The position numbers and the translations under genes were made by a program. A stretch of DNA of 64,000 nucleotides, taken from Reticulitermes lucifugus. Its lineage: Eukaryota > Arthropoda > Insecta > Blattodea > Rhinotermitidae. The notes under the pieces were generated by a model, which saw only the letters and a list, made by a program, of their open reading frames with translations, ran no database searches and was not told the DNA's origin. The stretch lies in assembly GCA_026260175.1 (NCBI GenBank), contig JAKCWW010000080.1:113641-177640 (forward strand), read 5' to 3'. Below, in pieces: positions 1 through 11,360 of the stretch (positions within the stretch are counted from its first letter, which is position 1; each line of letters begins with the position of its first letter).

Positions 1-3000
1 ATATACACGATCTTAATAACTTCACATACCACTTCATAAAAAGCAACAAACTTGAACATAACTGCCTTTCTTTCTAAGAGTTTTATTCTCTTTTTCTACC
101 AATATTATTTGTAACTTTTGACCTGAATGAGCTTCATTCTTCCTGCTGACATATTTTTTTTCTTTTCCTCTGCCATCATTCTAATCATTGTTCAGGTAGG
201 TGAATATAAAAGAATAATTGAAGTAAAAGAAGATAGGGTGCAGGAGGCATATATGAGTTAATTTCTTGAAATTAGTAAAACAATATCAGCGAAAACAGTG
301 ATTGTCCATCCTATCTAGCTAAACCTCCATAATCACAAGATCTAATTTCAAGAATACCTTGCAAATGTGCTTAGTGTTATACATTATATTTTCCTGGAAT
401 ATGAAGTCAACATTTTACAGATTGCTTCTTCCAATTCTGAAAAAAATATTAATGTATTTACATAATCCTATTCCCTTTAAATTTTAGTGATTACTTTATG
501 TACCACCAGGCTCAACATTCAGGAATCGTACATAGGGTCACCAGAGTTATTTATTTGCTTTAAATGAATCTTAAAATCAATAATGATTATTTCCCTATAC
601 AACATCAACTTACTGGTTTTCATAACCGAGAGGGAAAGATAAGACACGAGAGATAAATTTTAAACGCAGTTTAGTTAATCTTAATAAACAAGGGTTAAAA
701 TGAATGCTTAATACGTTCCTAAGGCTGTGAAAAGCAGCTACATTAAGAACAGGTGAACATAAGTATTGATATTCTAGGTATATCGCAGTTAATTTTTGTT
801 AAATAGAGAGTTTTTCCTGTGCAAAACTGAGAATGAAGATTCCTCTGCCCTCACCTATCGGCATCTGAAATAGAGAAGTTTATGTAGGATTTACCGAGAA
901 ATCGATTTCAAGCAAATAAGGAAAGAAAAACGGGTAGAACACAGGGTCAGCTTTGCTGTGCCAGGGCTAGAAATCAGGCTGTTTAAAGTAAAGTGCTTCT
1001 TGTAATTAACTATATATGTATTAATATGAAAAGCGACAAGAATTAGGAATTATGCTTTATTTAGGTAGCATACGTGTGATGACGATTATGTTTCATAAAC
1101 AATGGCCGGCTGGTAGGTCATTGCATTTATGAAAACTGGTACCTTCGAGAAGAATTAAAACTCCGCTCTAAGGAATATATAACTGAAGCTGTAAAACGGG
1201 AATGTGTAAGTAAATGCGAAGCCCACAATATGACATGTCTGAATGTATAAGTACCCGTGTCTATATTGAAAACTGAGCTACGGTTTTGGGCAATAAATTG
1301 CTAACATTTTAGTGGAATATGTTTATGATGTAATTTACGAACTCGCAAACTTGCACTCGGTTACTGTTATTGGTAGTAAAAAATGTTTAAAATGAAATGT
1401 GGTGACTATGATGGTCGAAGCAAATGCACACAGCTTTAGACTAATTTTCCAGAATACATGGTATAATTCCCCTTTCCTGTTTTTAAATATTGATGTAATG
1501 TAGGTAGATTTGTCCTACTTTCAGCATAACGTAAACTTATGTACGTACTTTATGCTCGCACAAGGTAAGTAGTTATAAGATGCGTAAAAATAAGCCAAGA
1601 CACTTACATCACAACGTAGTTATTGAAGGTTCAAGTCTTCTGGTTTGTTAAGTGCCTCCATATTCAGTGTCAAGCAGCCCAAGAAGGACCAAGAGAAACT
1701 GACTGGCCCCGGGTGGAGGCATTATGCTCCTCTAAAACGTCGGTAGCTATTTACTGGTCCATACAACATAACGTCCCAGAAGTAATGATTCTTCCTTAAC
1801 ATCCCTGTAGAAACCTCATATCTCGCAAAATACGTGAGTTCGCATCCCTACAAAGGCCTCGTAAAATACTTCTTTGCATCTGGCAGTACCCAAGGAACAA
1901 CTTAGGACCTCCTGGAAATATTTTCATAAAATTTATTACCTTTTTGGGAATATAACTAATATTGACAGATTACAATAACGGATACTGTGTATGAAGATAT
2001 TTTATTTTCTGTGGACAGATGGCATTTAACCCTTACATATATCATTTATCAAGGTAGAAAATATTGGGAACAAATGCTGTAAAAGAATAAAACGTATTTT
2101 ATATGCAATATTCCTTTTTCGGAAGCCTTTAACTTTTAGAGATTCTGAAATGAAGAATGAAAACTGGCCAGAATTGTTACCGTGTATGTATACTTCCTAA
2201 CTTCTTTAACAAACAGTTTGCTGCAACCATATTTGGAATTTGGTGAAGGATATGATTCATGATGGACTATCTTATATGACATTACTTTGAAATACATTAC
2301 TGTCTCGGCCCACAGATATTTTCATGAAGACATTCATTTCTTAAAGAAGAATTAGAATGGTGATATTTGACATTACTGAAGAGGGAGTATTATGATAGTT
2401 TGATGGAAGAAATGTTAATATTTTCAGAATATATTATTCTGCCATTTCCCCGATATTTTCACATAGAACGTTATTCCTTAAAAGTCACGAAGAAAATGTT
2501 TGAAATTAAGTCACAGATGTGAATTATGAAGAATTTCATGACATAATATTATTAATTTCAAAACATGCACTTCTATCCTTTCATAAATATTTTCATGACA
2601 AACAAACTCGGCTCTCAAGCCACAAACTCGTTATCTATCATAGATCAAATAACGGAAAGGGTTGTGTTTTTATGTAGCATACTGTCTGTTATTATGAGTT
2701 TGACTTCAGTCTGCCTTCCGGCTTAACATAACTGTGTGGGAGTTTCTGATTTATAAGTTGACAAAGTTTAAATGAAGACCTTCAGCTGAAATATGACTGC
2801 TGTTTATTGCAGGGGTAGTCTTGCTTGCGGCTGGAGGCTATCATTCATTCAGATATGGCATTCCGTGAAAATGTGCAGTGATAGTGAGAGCAATAAAGTT
2901 GCGAAAATAATGTGCAGACTGTGTTACAATAATAGTATTAAAATAAAATATAATCGAATACAAAATAAAGGTATAGTCTTATATTGCATATTAAATATTC

Positions 3001-3854
3001 AAATACAATTTGCAGAGAATCAATACATGAATGAATTTAAAACTAGAGAAAGTTTTCGAAATAGTGACCATCATATTCTTTCCTTGTGGCTTCGTATCTT
3101 CGAATTATCACATAGATTTCAAAATTTATATTCTTTGCTGAAGACTGTCCAATATACTTGTACTTAATCAGCTAAAAATGTAGTACTGCATTAAATGGTA
3201 TCTTCTTTTTCATGGAGGGCTTCTCGTGGATAATTTTTCGGCCTATTTTATCAAAACTTTATGATTAAAGGTTATTTTGTTGTGTAGAGAAAGTCGTCAA
3301 AAAAAGTTACAAAATATGTTACGTTATTAAAAACTAAATCAGTGTAACCTACCTGATATTACATCTCGTTAAGATATATGTATATATATGTAATTTCATA
3401 AATGTGAACTTTTGAAAAACGAATGCAACAAGCATGTAATGACTTATTCCAAACACATTTGTTTTGTGAGTACGCTATTTGCAGTTCTACACAAAAAGCA
3501 TCTAAATATCCCACTGGGTGTATTTATCACTGGAACAAATTCTACGATGGAATAAGTAACACTTATTTATCCTTATTAAATTAAATGTACGAAGGTGAAT
3601 CAATCTCATTGGTTTAAATAACAAAGAAGAAAATAATAAAAAAATTATCCAATTTACTCCATGGATCACAGCACCACTTGCCAAGGAAGTAAAACTAGAT
3701 TGGAAACTAGTAAAATTTAATGTACTTATAAACTTATTAAATAATGAAACTTCTTTATTTACCCCTTGGTTGGTACCATACAACCATTTGTACAATGTAG
3801 GCTAATATTTAAGACTCCAATCATCACTACATTTGACAATGTACACAGCTACAA
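1..3854. other. AT-rich DNA with no recognised gene
   Basis: Nothing recognisable was found here on either strand. Open frames are short; the longest (2793-3167, 124 codons, +) is low-complexity, rich in Asn, Ile and Lys, and resembles no family I know. Short AT runs occur, for example around 3375-3395. This is probably intergenic or deep intronic sequence. Confidence 0.6.
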
Positions 3855-4367
3855 TTTTGCTTTTATATCTGTGGTGTAATTCTTTGTCTGAATATTACAG
3901 GAAGAACATAATCTCAGATTTTTCAAGAATGGGGTGCTATGGGATATATTTGTGCCTAAGAAGGAGGAAAAAACTGGAGGCGGGAGAAAATTGCCCAATG
4001 AGGAGCCTCATAATTTGTAGGCCTCATCAGTATTACTTACACTACCAGATCAAAGAGGATGAAATGGGCAGGACATATGGCACTGATGGATAAGAAAAGT
4101 ACAGGAATTGGTGGTGAAACCTGAAGATAAGAGAGCACTTGGAAGACCCAGGTGCAAATGGGAGAATAATGTTAAATGGATTTTAAAGAAATAGGATGGG
4201 AAAACGTAGACTGGATTAGTCTGGCTGGGGATAGAGGTAAGTGGCCGTGTCCTGTAAAACAGATAATAAAATTTCTGCTTCCTTAGAAAGCAATAATTTT
4301 CTAGATTAGCTGAGAAACTACTAGTTTGTCAAGAAAGATTCTTCTCCATAGAGTCGGTTAGTTGGTT
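3855..4367 (+). pseudogene. Decayed LINE 3' end (RT C-terminal region and tail)
   Basis: Relic of the C-terminal end of a non-LTR retrotransposon ORF plus its 3' tail. Around 3908-4010 a broken frame reads like 'LRFFKNGVLWDIFVPKKEE' followed by 'RKLPNEEPHNL'. Around 4047-4080 comes 'KRMKWAGHMALMD', and at 4185-4230 'EIGWENVDWISLAGDR'. These match, in order, the recurring C-terminal pattern of an insect LINE family as I remember it (VFENRVLRRIFGPKR, RRMRWAGHVARM, DWI.LAQDR). Several stops and frame changes separate the pieces, so it cannot be translated. The tail near 4333-4360 (aagaaagattcttctccata) matches the tails of the other copies in the window. 5'-truncated, as is usual for LINEs. The clade (RTE, CR1 or L2-like) cannot be settled here. 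Confidence 0.75.
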
Positions 4368-6084
4368 GTCATCATTTAAGGCATATCTATTTCTTAACAT
4401 TGACTTTCAGAGAATTTTATTGCAATTTATTTGACAGTTTTGAATAAAACTTTGTACTTGAAATATTAATATTTTTCCCCGAAAAGAGCGCCTCCTACAC
4501 TCGAAGTAGGAAATCTTCCTTTCGAACTGCAACTATGGCTATACGCATAAAAGTGTATATTCGAATTACATTTCCATTGCAGGAGCGGCTTAGAGCCCAG
4601 TCCCTTGGTACCACAGTATGAATTGTGAGTTAAAGAATTCGCTCTTTATGATGGAAGGATCTTCCTGAGGTACCAATATATTTCCACCCACTAAAGAACT
4701 TTTCCGCTGTTCATAGAGCCGAAAACTTCATAAATGTTTCCAGAAGAGTCCATCAAAACCCTCTATCATGAGACAGAGGTGTCCGGTCTATATAACCACA
4801 CCCTATTTCTTTAGATATTTCAATTCAATTCGGCATCTACAACTACGTCATAAAAGTCTCTCTGCCTCTCTGGTTTCGCAACAGAATGTTGCATGAATTT
4901 CTGTTCCTTATATATCCTGCCCAGCTCACGCTTCATTACACCATGACCAAAAAAGTCCTGAAAAACATATATAAAGCTGATCCTTATGCCCTTAATTTTA
5001 GTCTGCCGATCATTTCTCTTCCACACAACATTAAAAACATATTCCTGAAGTGAATGCATCCATCTGTGAATGAGAGTCACTGGCTGTTGTAGACTGCAGA
5101 CACCATTGCTATATTAGTTTGCGGAGACCTATAGTAACCTTGTGTTAAGTTTAGAAGACGTGCCTTGATAAAATAAACAAACCTGTCGGAATATTTTGTG
5201 GCAAACGAAAGTGTTCCTCCTCTGTAAGTTCTTCATGCATATGAACAAAAACTATATCGAGATTTTGTGCTCTACATTGGGAATAATATATGACGGTATG
5301 AAGGTTTTACAAAGTGCATTCAACTAACAGGGAATATGCAAGTCCTTTGTTATGAAATTCTTCGTTGTCCATGAAAAAGTTTGTATGTATTTTAGGTTTG
5401 TGAATGGTTGATTATATTACTTTAACATTAATCAAAATTCTTCAACGCAAAAAGTCACCTTTGAGGATAAATAAGATACAGGCAGTCTTACCTCACCTAA
5501 AGAAGAGAAGCAAGGCATGTATTTTCTTAGCAGTAAACAAACATGCCTATAAGTGGAAATTTTCAAGCCCCTGTGTTTTACGAGTATTAAGAGTCAATTA
5601 AAATTATGGTGGATTTAGGATACAAACCTGTAAAATAAGTTAGGAAATGTCATGTTAGATTTCGTGGTTTAAACAAAGAAATGGTTATAAGATAAGAAAT
5701 GTGATATAAACACTGCATTTTTAATAAAAAAAACTCATTATAGAATTAGATACATCCAGTCCCTGTTGCATAATTTCCCATAAAATTTTCAGTTAGGAAA
5801 ATTAAAATTTTTAGGGCATTTGCGAAAGGATTTGACATCCCTAATTTGCACCAAAAGCGGAGATTAAGACAAAACTGTGTGTTAAATACTGATCGTAATA
5901 TTACTATACTGTCTTTTACTAAAACGGAAGCAGAGATTTTAAAATTGCAGTTACATTAAGATTCTGATTCTGATTTTCATTGACAATAATTAATAAAATA
6001 CGCGTACGTGCTGCTGTGGGACTTTATGGCAGAATTACCTAATAGTGCACTGTAATTGATGCTTCCGTTAGAAACAAAATTTTA
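4368..6084. other. AT-rich DNA with no recognised feature
   Basis: No gene or repeat was recognised. Short open frames at 4820-5080 (-) and 5404-5601 (+) show no domain and look like chance. Confidence 0.55.
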
Positions 6085-6262
6085 TCTTAGAGAATTACGA
6101 TAGGATGGTCTGGATTGGGTTCATCTGGCTCAGGATAGTGTCGAGTGACAAGAATTTGTGGATATTAACCAAACATCTGTTTCTATGCAATGTGGATAAT
6201 TTTTTAACTAGCTACAGAACTAGTTGCTTCTCATGAAGGACTATGACTCATAGAGTTCTTCG
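6085..6262 (+). pseudogene. Decayed LINE 3' end, short fragment
   Basis: Around 6085-6150 a frame reads 'LRELR', stop, then 'DGLDWVHLAQDS', matching the 'LREIGW.G.DWI.LAQDR' block that ends the ORF of the LINE family seen elsewhere in the window. The sequence near 6229-6258 (cttctcatgaaggactatga) resembles the family's 3' tail. The fragment has internal stops and is too short to place precisely. Confidence 0.65.
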
Positions 6263-6801
6263 GCTAGTTTGACAACGTTTCCAGTAAAGCTGGCAATTTT
6301 TGACTACAATGTCCATGCATGCTTGGTAAATAGGAGCGCTGTTTTTAGAATAGTGATTAAGCATGATAAACACACGGGACGGTATGTTACAAAGGAGGCA
6401 TTAACACGGTTAAATTTGACTTTAGAGAGGAAATTAAAGTCACACAAACAACCTTTCCACTACACAGGTTAGAAACTTTTACAGTTACGCACTCAAGATT
6501 CTCGACATTTATAGCAAACAACTGTGATATTAGATTTAAATTATTCAATACATTGGTTTTTTCTTGTCTTTTGTAACAGCATACTTTTATCGGAATATTG
6601 TGGAAAGCTGTATTATAAAACATTTCCATAAACTACCCAGAAATGTATTTTATGCTGACCAGGAATGAGGAAATATATGACAAAAGGGAAACACTTATAT
6701 GTCTGGAAATGTTTCATGTTATAAAATCCTAGATATCTCGATTGAAAGTTATGGAGAAGAGGAGGTAGGAGTAAGAGAGCCATGTAATAGAAACCTTGAG
6801 A

Positions 6802-7050
6802 AAATAGAGGACAATGAGAAGGGCAGAGCATGTAGTACGCGTGGAGAAGATGAGAAATGCATTCGGAATATTAGGTAAAAAACCTAAAACCAAGAAGCTC
6901 TTGAGATACATAGGCGTAGATAGAAGGGTGTAGTTAAAGTGGATCTTAAATATACTGCGTGGTGTGGAATCGATTAGTCTGTTTCAGGAATAGTTTTATT
7001 GGCCGACTCTGGTGAATATGACAAATTTTTTGTTCCACAGAGGGCGGGAA
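6802..7050 (+). pseudogene. Decayed LINE 3' end
   Basis: A partly open frame reads 'RRAEHVVRVEKMRNAFGIL' then 'GKKPKTKKLLRYIGVDRRV', a stop, and 'LKWILNILRGVESISLFQE'. This aligns block by block with the RRMRWAGHVARMG, NAYRVLVGKPEGKRPLGRPR, and IKMDLREVGW.G.DWI.LAQD segments of the LINE family. A GC-poor tail follows near 7025-7050. It lies 540 bp downstream of another fragment of the same family and strand. They could be one insertion broken by other DNA, but they overlap in the part of the ORF they cover, so two insertions are more likely. Confidence 0.65.
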
Positions 7051-7914
7051 TTGCTTGACATTTTGATTTACTTTGGCTTACTAAGGCAGACTATATTCAC
7101 AGTGTTGTTTATATTAATCAAGCGATGTACTAGGCATTCACTTTTATCGATTTAGACTTACTGAACACTTAAAAAATTAAATTTGTTTATGTTTATACTA
7201 TTTTTTTGCGATAATTCATAATTAAAACATTACATATTGTTGTGAAGCATGTTGCAGCAAGAATAAATCCTCTGCAATCTGGTTTATATTTGTTTTAGGC
7301 ATTCCTAGAGATTCTTCATAAATTTTCGTATTGTGAACTCTAAGCAATTAACTTTTTACGACTAAAATTACTATAGTTTTAGGTTTATATAGAAATTCGT
7401 TTTCCGCATCACAGAGAACAGAGTATGCTTCCGTTAGAAAGACTAAATTGTGAATCATGTAGATGGAAATTATGGAAGTTTATTTTAAGAATCATACAGA
7501 ACACACAAATAAATCGTGTAGTAAAAATTCAGTAATTTTAGTGAAAACTCGGCTGTGAATATAATTCCTAATAGGCTTTAATGAGTTCAGTTTCAAAATG
7601 GCAGACTTGGCCCGTTTTCGGCAATGATATTTATCAGTGTACACCAAGATACAAATGTACCTTCATTAAACTGACTTTGGGAATCAGTTTTATTAATTAG
7701 ACAACAAACATAATACAAGACGCAGAAATTGTAAGCCTTTTATAAATTGAAACAAAGTGTACCTCACTTCACTATTCGCTATCCGTTAGTAATAAGAAAT
7801 AATTAAAGTATTGAAATTATAATTCAACCATACGTAGTGTTGGTTTTCATTTTTTTATTGTTTGGCGGTATATCAAACATGTAGGTGGTGCAGCCTGTAG
7901 AAAACGATATGGCA
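7051..7914. other. AT-rich DNA with no recognised feature
   Basis: Nothing recognisable was seen on either strand in this interval between a LINE relic and an antisense SINE. Confidence 0.55.
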
Positions 7915-8211
7915 AGGTAAAAGGTAAAGTTCTACCTGTAACAAATGAAGGCGCTCAGAGGGAGCAGAGGAGCAAGTTCTACTCTGTCGTACCCTCGGCG
8001 CTGGATGGGGGAAGGTGATCAGCGTTATGCCTCCACCGCTTTACACCCTGGAAACTCCGTTACGCAGTGGGGGAGATTGGGTAGGCCCCAGGGTCGGTCC
8101 GGACGTGTTTTACCGAAAAGAAAATTCCTTGCCCCCAACAGGAATCAAACTCCGATACGTCCAGCCCGTTGCGAGTCGCAATACCGACTACGCAATCTCG
8201 GCTCCATTTGG
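7915..8211 (-). repeat. tRNA-headed SINE, family C, near full length
   Basis: Read on the minus strand, the element starts near 8211 with a tRNA-like head: an A-box-like stretch (gcgtagtcggtattgcgac, 8173-8191 complement) and a B-box-like stretch (gagtttgattcctg) about 40 bases on. A GC-rich body follows, and it ends at a T/C-rich tail (taccttttacc on the minus strand) near 7915. The body, including the 'gaccgaccctggggcctacc' segment and the 3' 'gcgccttcat' end, matches the SINE at 17585-17846. Long overlapping open frames within it (for example 7945-8229, +) are by-products of the GC-rich body, not genes. Confidence 0.8.
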
Positions 8212-10064
8212 CAATATAATCTTCTGTAAATATACAATTATATGATACGAATGGTCTTAATTTACTTTCTCCCTCACTTTATCAGGAGGTGCTAAAGAAA
8301 ACAACAGAAAACCTCACGTGCCTCGTAGACATTCGAATTGAGAGAGCATAAGTTTCCCCGCACGGAGCCTCAGAGGAAAGAGCTCCTGATTTTTCTGTGG
8401 TTTGACGCTGGCACTGCATGTTTTGCAGGCACTATGGAGAGAGCCAGGGAATGTAGAGTATTCGCCACAAAGTGGACGTGCAAGTCAACACAGCACCGCG
8501 CCATGTGGAGGGAACACACTGATCTCTGGCGCAATGGAATGTCGCATCGGAGATCAAAATGCCTGCATACCGGTCAGCCCTCCCTCTATCTCTCTCTTCA
8601 ACATTACAACCCCTCGACTTTTATATGTATTTTTATATAAAGAGAATTCTCGTCCTGCTCTCTTCTGTAGTCGTGTACAATTTTTTTGTGTTTCGTTTGT
8701 AACGCCCAAGTCCATGCTTAAAAGAATCCCGTCCATCGGAGAGTGAAAAACGCTGAATCGCCAAGTGAAAAGGGATCTGGTTTGGAACAAGGCAACTACT
8801 ATTTTTACAGATACAGGGTTTTCGAAATGTGGAAGCCTGTCTGTTACTCAAAATATTGTAACTCTTTTTTGTCAGGATCTAACAGCTTCAAAATGTGCAT
8901 CAGTACACAATTTTACATGAAGATGAAAATGCAGTAAGGAAATGTAGTAAAATGTAACAGTTCTGTAGATCTCGCTATGTTACTGACGCTGCACTTTCAA
9001 TTAATTATACGAAATTTCGTACTTTCTCGTGAACAGCAAAACAGAGCAGGCGAAAGAGCAAGAACCAACCATATAAAACTTGATTATATTTAGACCAACA
9101 GTTTTCGAGATATTACAATATAAGGATTATTTTCTAATTATGTAAAGGAGTAAGACTTAGAAGAATTGTTGGTTGCAATGTGTTTGTTTTATTTCTACTT
9201 TTGTTCAAAGAATATGGATCCCAGTTCACATCTGGGAGCTTTGCTCTTGTTAGGACTATGTTCAGATGCGAGCAGAACGGCATGTACGCCGATGTCTTCG
9301 TGGTATATGTCCGTTATTTTTGTCTGACTTTAAGGAAAATAAGAATTTATGGACAGAAGTTAATAAAACCATTTGATATGCCGTTTTATGAAAATCCATC
9401 AAGGGGTTCTCGCTTTATTGCATAACAGGCGGATAGAATGGCATGGAGTAGCCAGTCGGATGGTCTTTACAACTTCCATTACGAATGCTACAGAGTATCG
9501 AAAAGGTCGGTATCATTCTTTCCTTGAGTCATTTCTCCTTTGTGACTAACTTATATTTATTAGAGCATTCCGTCCATACACTAGCAGTAATTCAAGTGAC
9601 TAGATCATTACACGAAAACTACAGTCTCTACAAAGAATTCAAAAGAACAATTATATTTCGAGTTGACGGTAACCCCCATGAACTTCGTATCAGTGAAGTG
9701 AAATCCCATACAAATTAATAGAACGATAAATAAATAATAAAGAGGTGACAAAATTTTCTTGGACATTATCTGAAGTAGATTTGTCATACAATTTTATTTG
9801 GGAATTTGCTGTGCCTTCTTCTTCAGGTGATTGATTGCCATAAGACAAACAATCCTTCTTTACTTTAATTTTGCTTTATTTTGTTTTATTTTAGAGTAGT
9901 GGCGATAGTCGTGATCAAATCCGGAACCCTGTAAACAATATGATATACCAAGCACAATGTTGTTGACAAAGAAATTTGATTAAAGCGCAATCTGTCATAA
10001 GGGTAATAATAAAAAGCAACAATAATAACAGAATTGTTTCGATATTTTTGGCTTTCGCCTCGGT
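8212..10064. other. No recognised gene; GC-richer patch 8300-8640
   Basis: A patch at about 8300-8640 is clearly richer in G+C than its surroundings and carries overlapping frames of 100 and 114 codons on + that match nothing I know. Multiple frames open at once suggest low stop density rather than coding. The patch may be an unrecognised repeat. The rest is ordinary AT-rich DNA. Confidence 0.45.
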
Positions 10065-10079
10065 GTAGTTCAGATCTTC

Positions 10080-10280
10080 GATCTTGTGGAATGTTGCGCA
10101 GCTTAGGTTGGTAGATGTTTACCAACGTTTCGGTACAACATAACGGTCCCATCAACCTTCAAGGGTCAGGTAGCTCAAGAAGAATATTCTCCTTGACCCT
10201 GAAAAATGAGACAGATACATTGTTCCGAAACGTCTGTAAATGACTACCAAGCTACGGCCCGCAACACCATAGAAGAAAGA
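10080..10280. mobile_element. Foldback (inverted-repeat) element, 'ACGTTTCGG' family
   Basis: Two arms of roughly 95 bases face each other around a centre near 10180. The left arm contains gttgcgcagcttaggttggt and ccaacgtttcggtaca; the complement of the right arm contains gttgcgggccgtagcttggt and cagacgtttcggaaca. Both arms end toward the centre in a 'tcagggtcaagg'-like segment. Arms are imperfect, so the copy is old. The same arm sequence recurs at 45872-46060 and 46190-46382, which makes this a dispersed foldback family rather than a chance hairpin. No transposase is encoded. Confidence 0.7.
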
Positions 10281-11192
10281 ACAACTTAACAGAAATTTTG
10301 TTTATTATATATTTTTTCTACCTTAGGGCAGAGAATAATATAACAGGGCAGATAGTTCAGCTTTATTTAATCACACAGGCTCTCGGCAAGATAAGTTAAA
10401 ATTCTTTATCCTTTAGCCTCTATAAAAACATCTAATAAAAATACGAATAACACAAAATATAATTCTACTTTTTGTATTTTATGAGGAAATAATCTGCTTT
10501 AGATAGACAGAGAGAGAGAGAACAGAACAACTTAGAAATTATAAAGTAAACCCTGAAGACAGAAAATTACCTTGGAGTCTTAGACACATATAAGAATATA
10601 ATACTCCTATTAAAATTGGTCATAAAGAATAATCCTTGAGACTGTGAGTTGGACTCATCTTACTCATGAAATGATCCAATGACGGACTGTTTGAAAAAGG
10701 AGATAAACTGTATTTTCCCATAAGAGGAACAAATGTACTTGTCTAGCGGATGGTCTACTAACTTCTCAAGAAGGACTTTATTCCATGGACTTATTAGCAA
10801 ATTCGTTGGGACTCTAATGGAGGAACAGTCCTTCGTATCTAACACATATACGGGACAACATATACGCCCCTAGTGAGCACAAAATCAGCAGTCCTAAGAA
10901 CATGTAATCCTCAGACCGATAGGAAACTACAGAATATTCAACATTAACTTACTTAATTTAAAGTAGCGCAATTTAAAAAAATTGTCAGATATTTAATACA
11001 ACGACCATTCTCAAAGCTAGAGAAATTCACAAAATATTGTTAGGAATTCCTTGCTACTGAAAGAGATAAAGAAATATTTATTTTATTTATAGACTTATTA
11101 AGCTGTAGGCATAATGAAAATTCGAAATACAAAGTCAAAAATAGTTAAATGTCACATATAATGTTCATCTTTACAGGTTTCCTAAGATCAAA
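10281..11192. other. AT-rich DNA with no recognised feature
   Basis: Apart from a short (GA)n run near 10509-10521, nothing is recognisable. Confidence 0.55.
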
Positions 11193-11360
11193 TGTAAAGG
11201 TAGAAGAAAGGCAAAATTATCCTTATCAATGCCACGAAGACATGTGAGGAAGTGGATGTGTAGCTCCACTCATTCTCAACTTCGATTCTAGATTGAAGTG
11301 AGTGGTCAGCGTCACGTTACTGCCGTTTTACCCCTGGGAAAATCTCACGGCACCCACTCA
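11193..11360 (-). repeat. SINE family C, 3' part only
   Basis: On the minus strand this carries 'gtaacgtgacgctgaccactc' through 'gaatgagtggagctacac' and a tail ending 'ctacctttac'. It aligns with the 3' body of the family C SINE at 17585-17846 ('gggacgtgaagctgaccacc' ... 'gaacgagcggagctatac'). The tRNA-like head is missing, so the copy is 5'-truncated. Confidence 0.75.

Noticed and set aside
2793-3167. 124-codon frame on +
   Set aside because: Low-complexity composition and no recognisable domain; length is within what AT-rich random sequence gives over 64 kb.
7945-8229. 94-codon frame on +
   Set aside because: Lies entirely in an antisense SINE.
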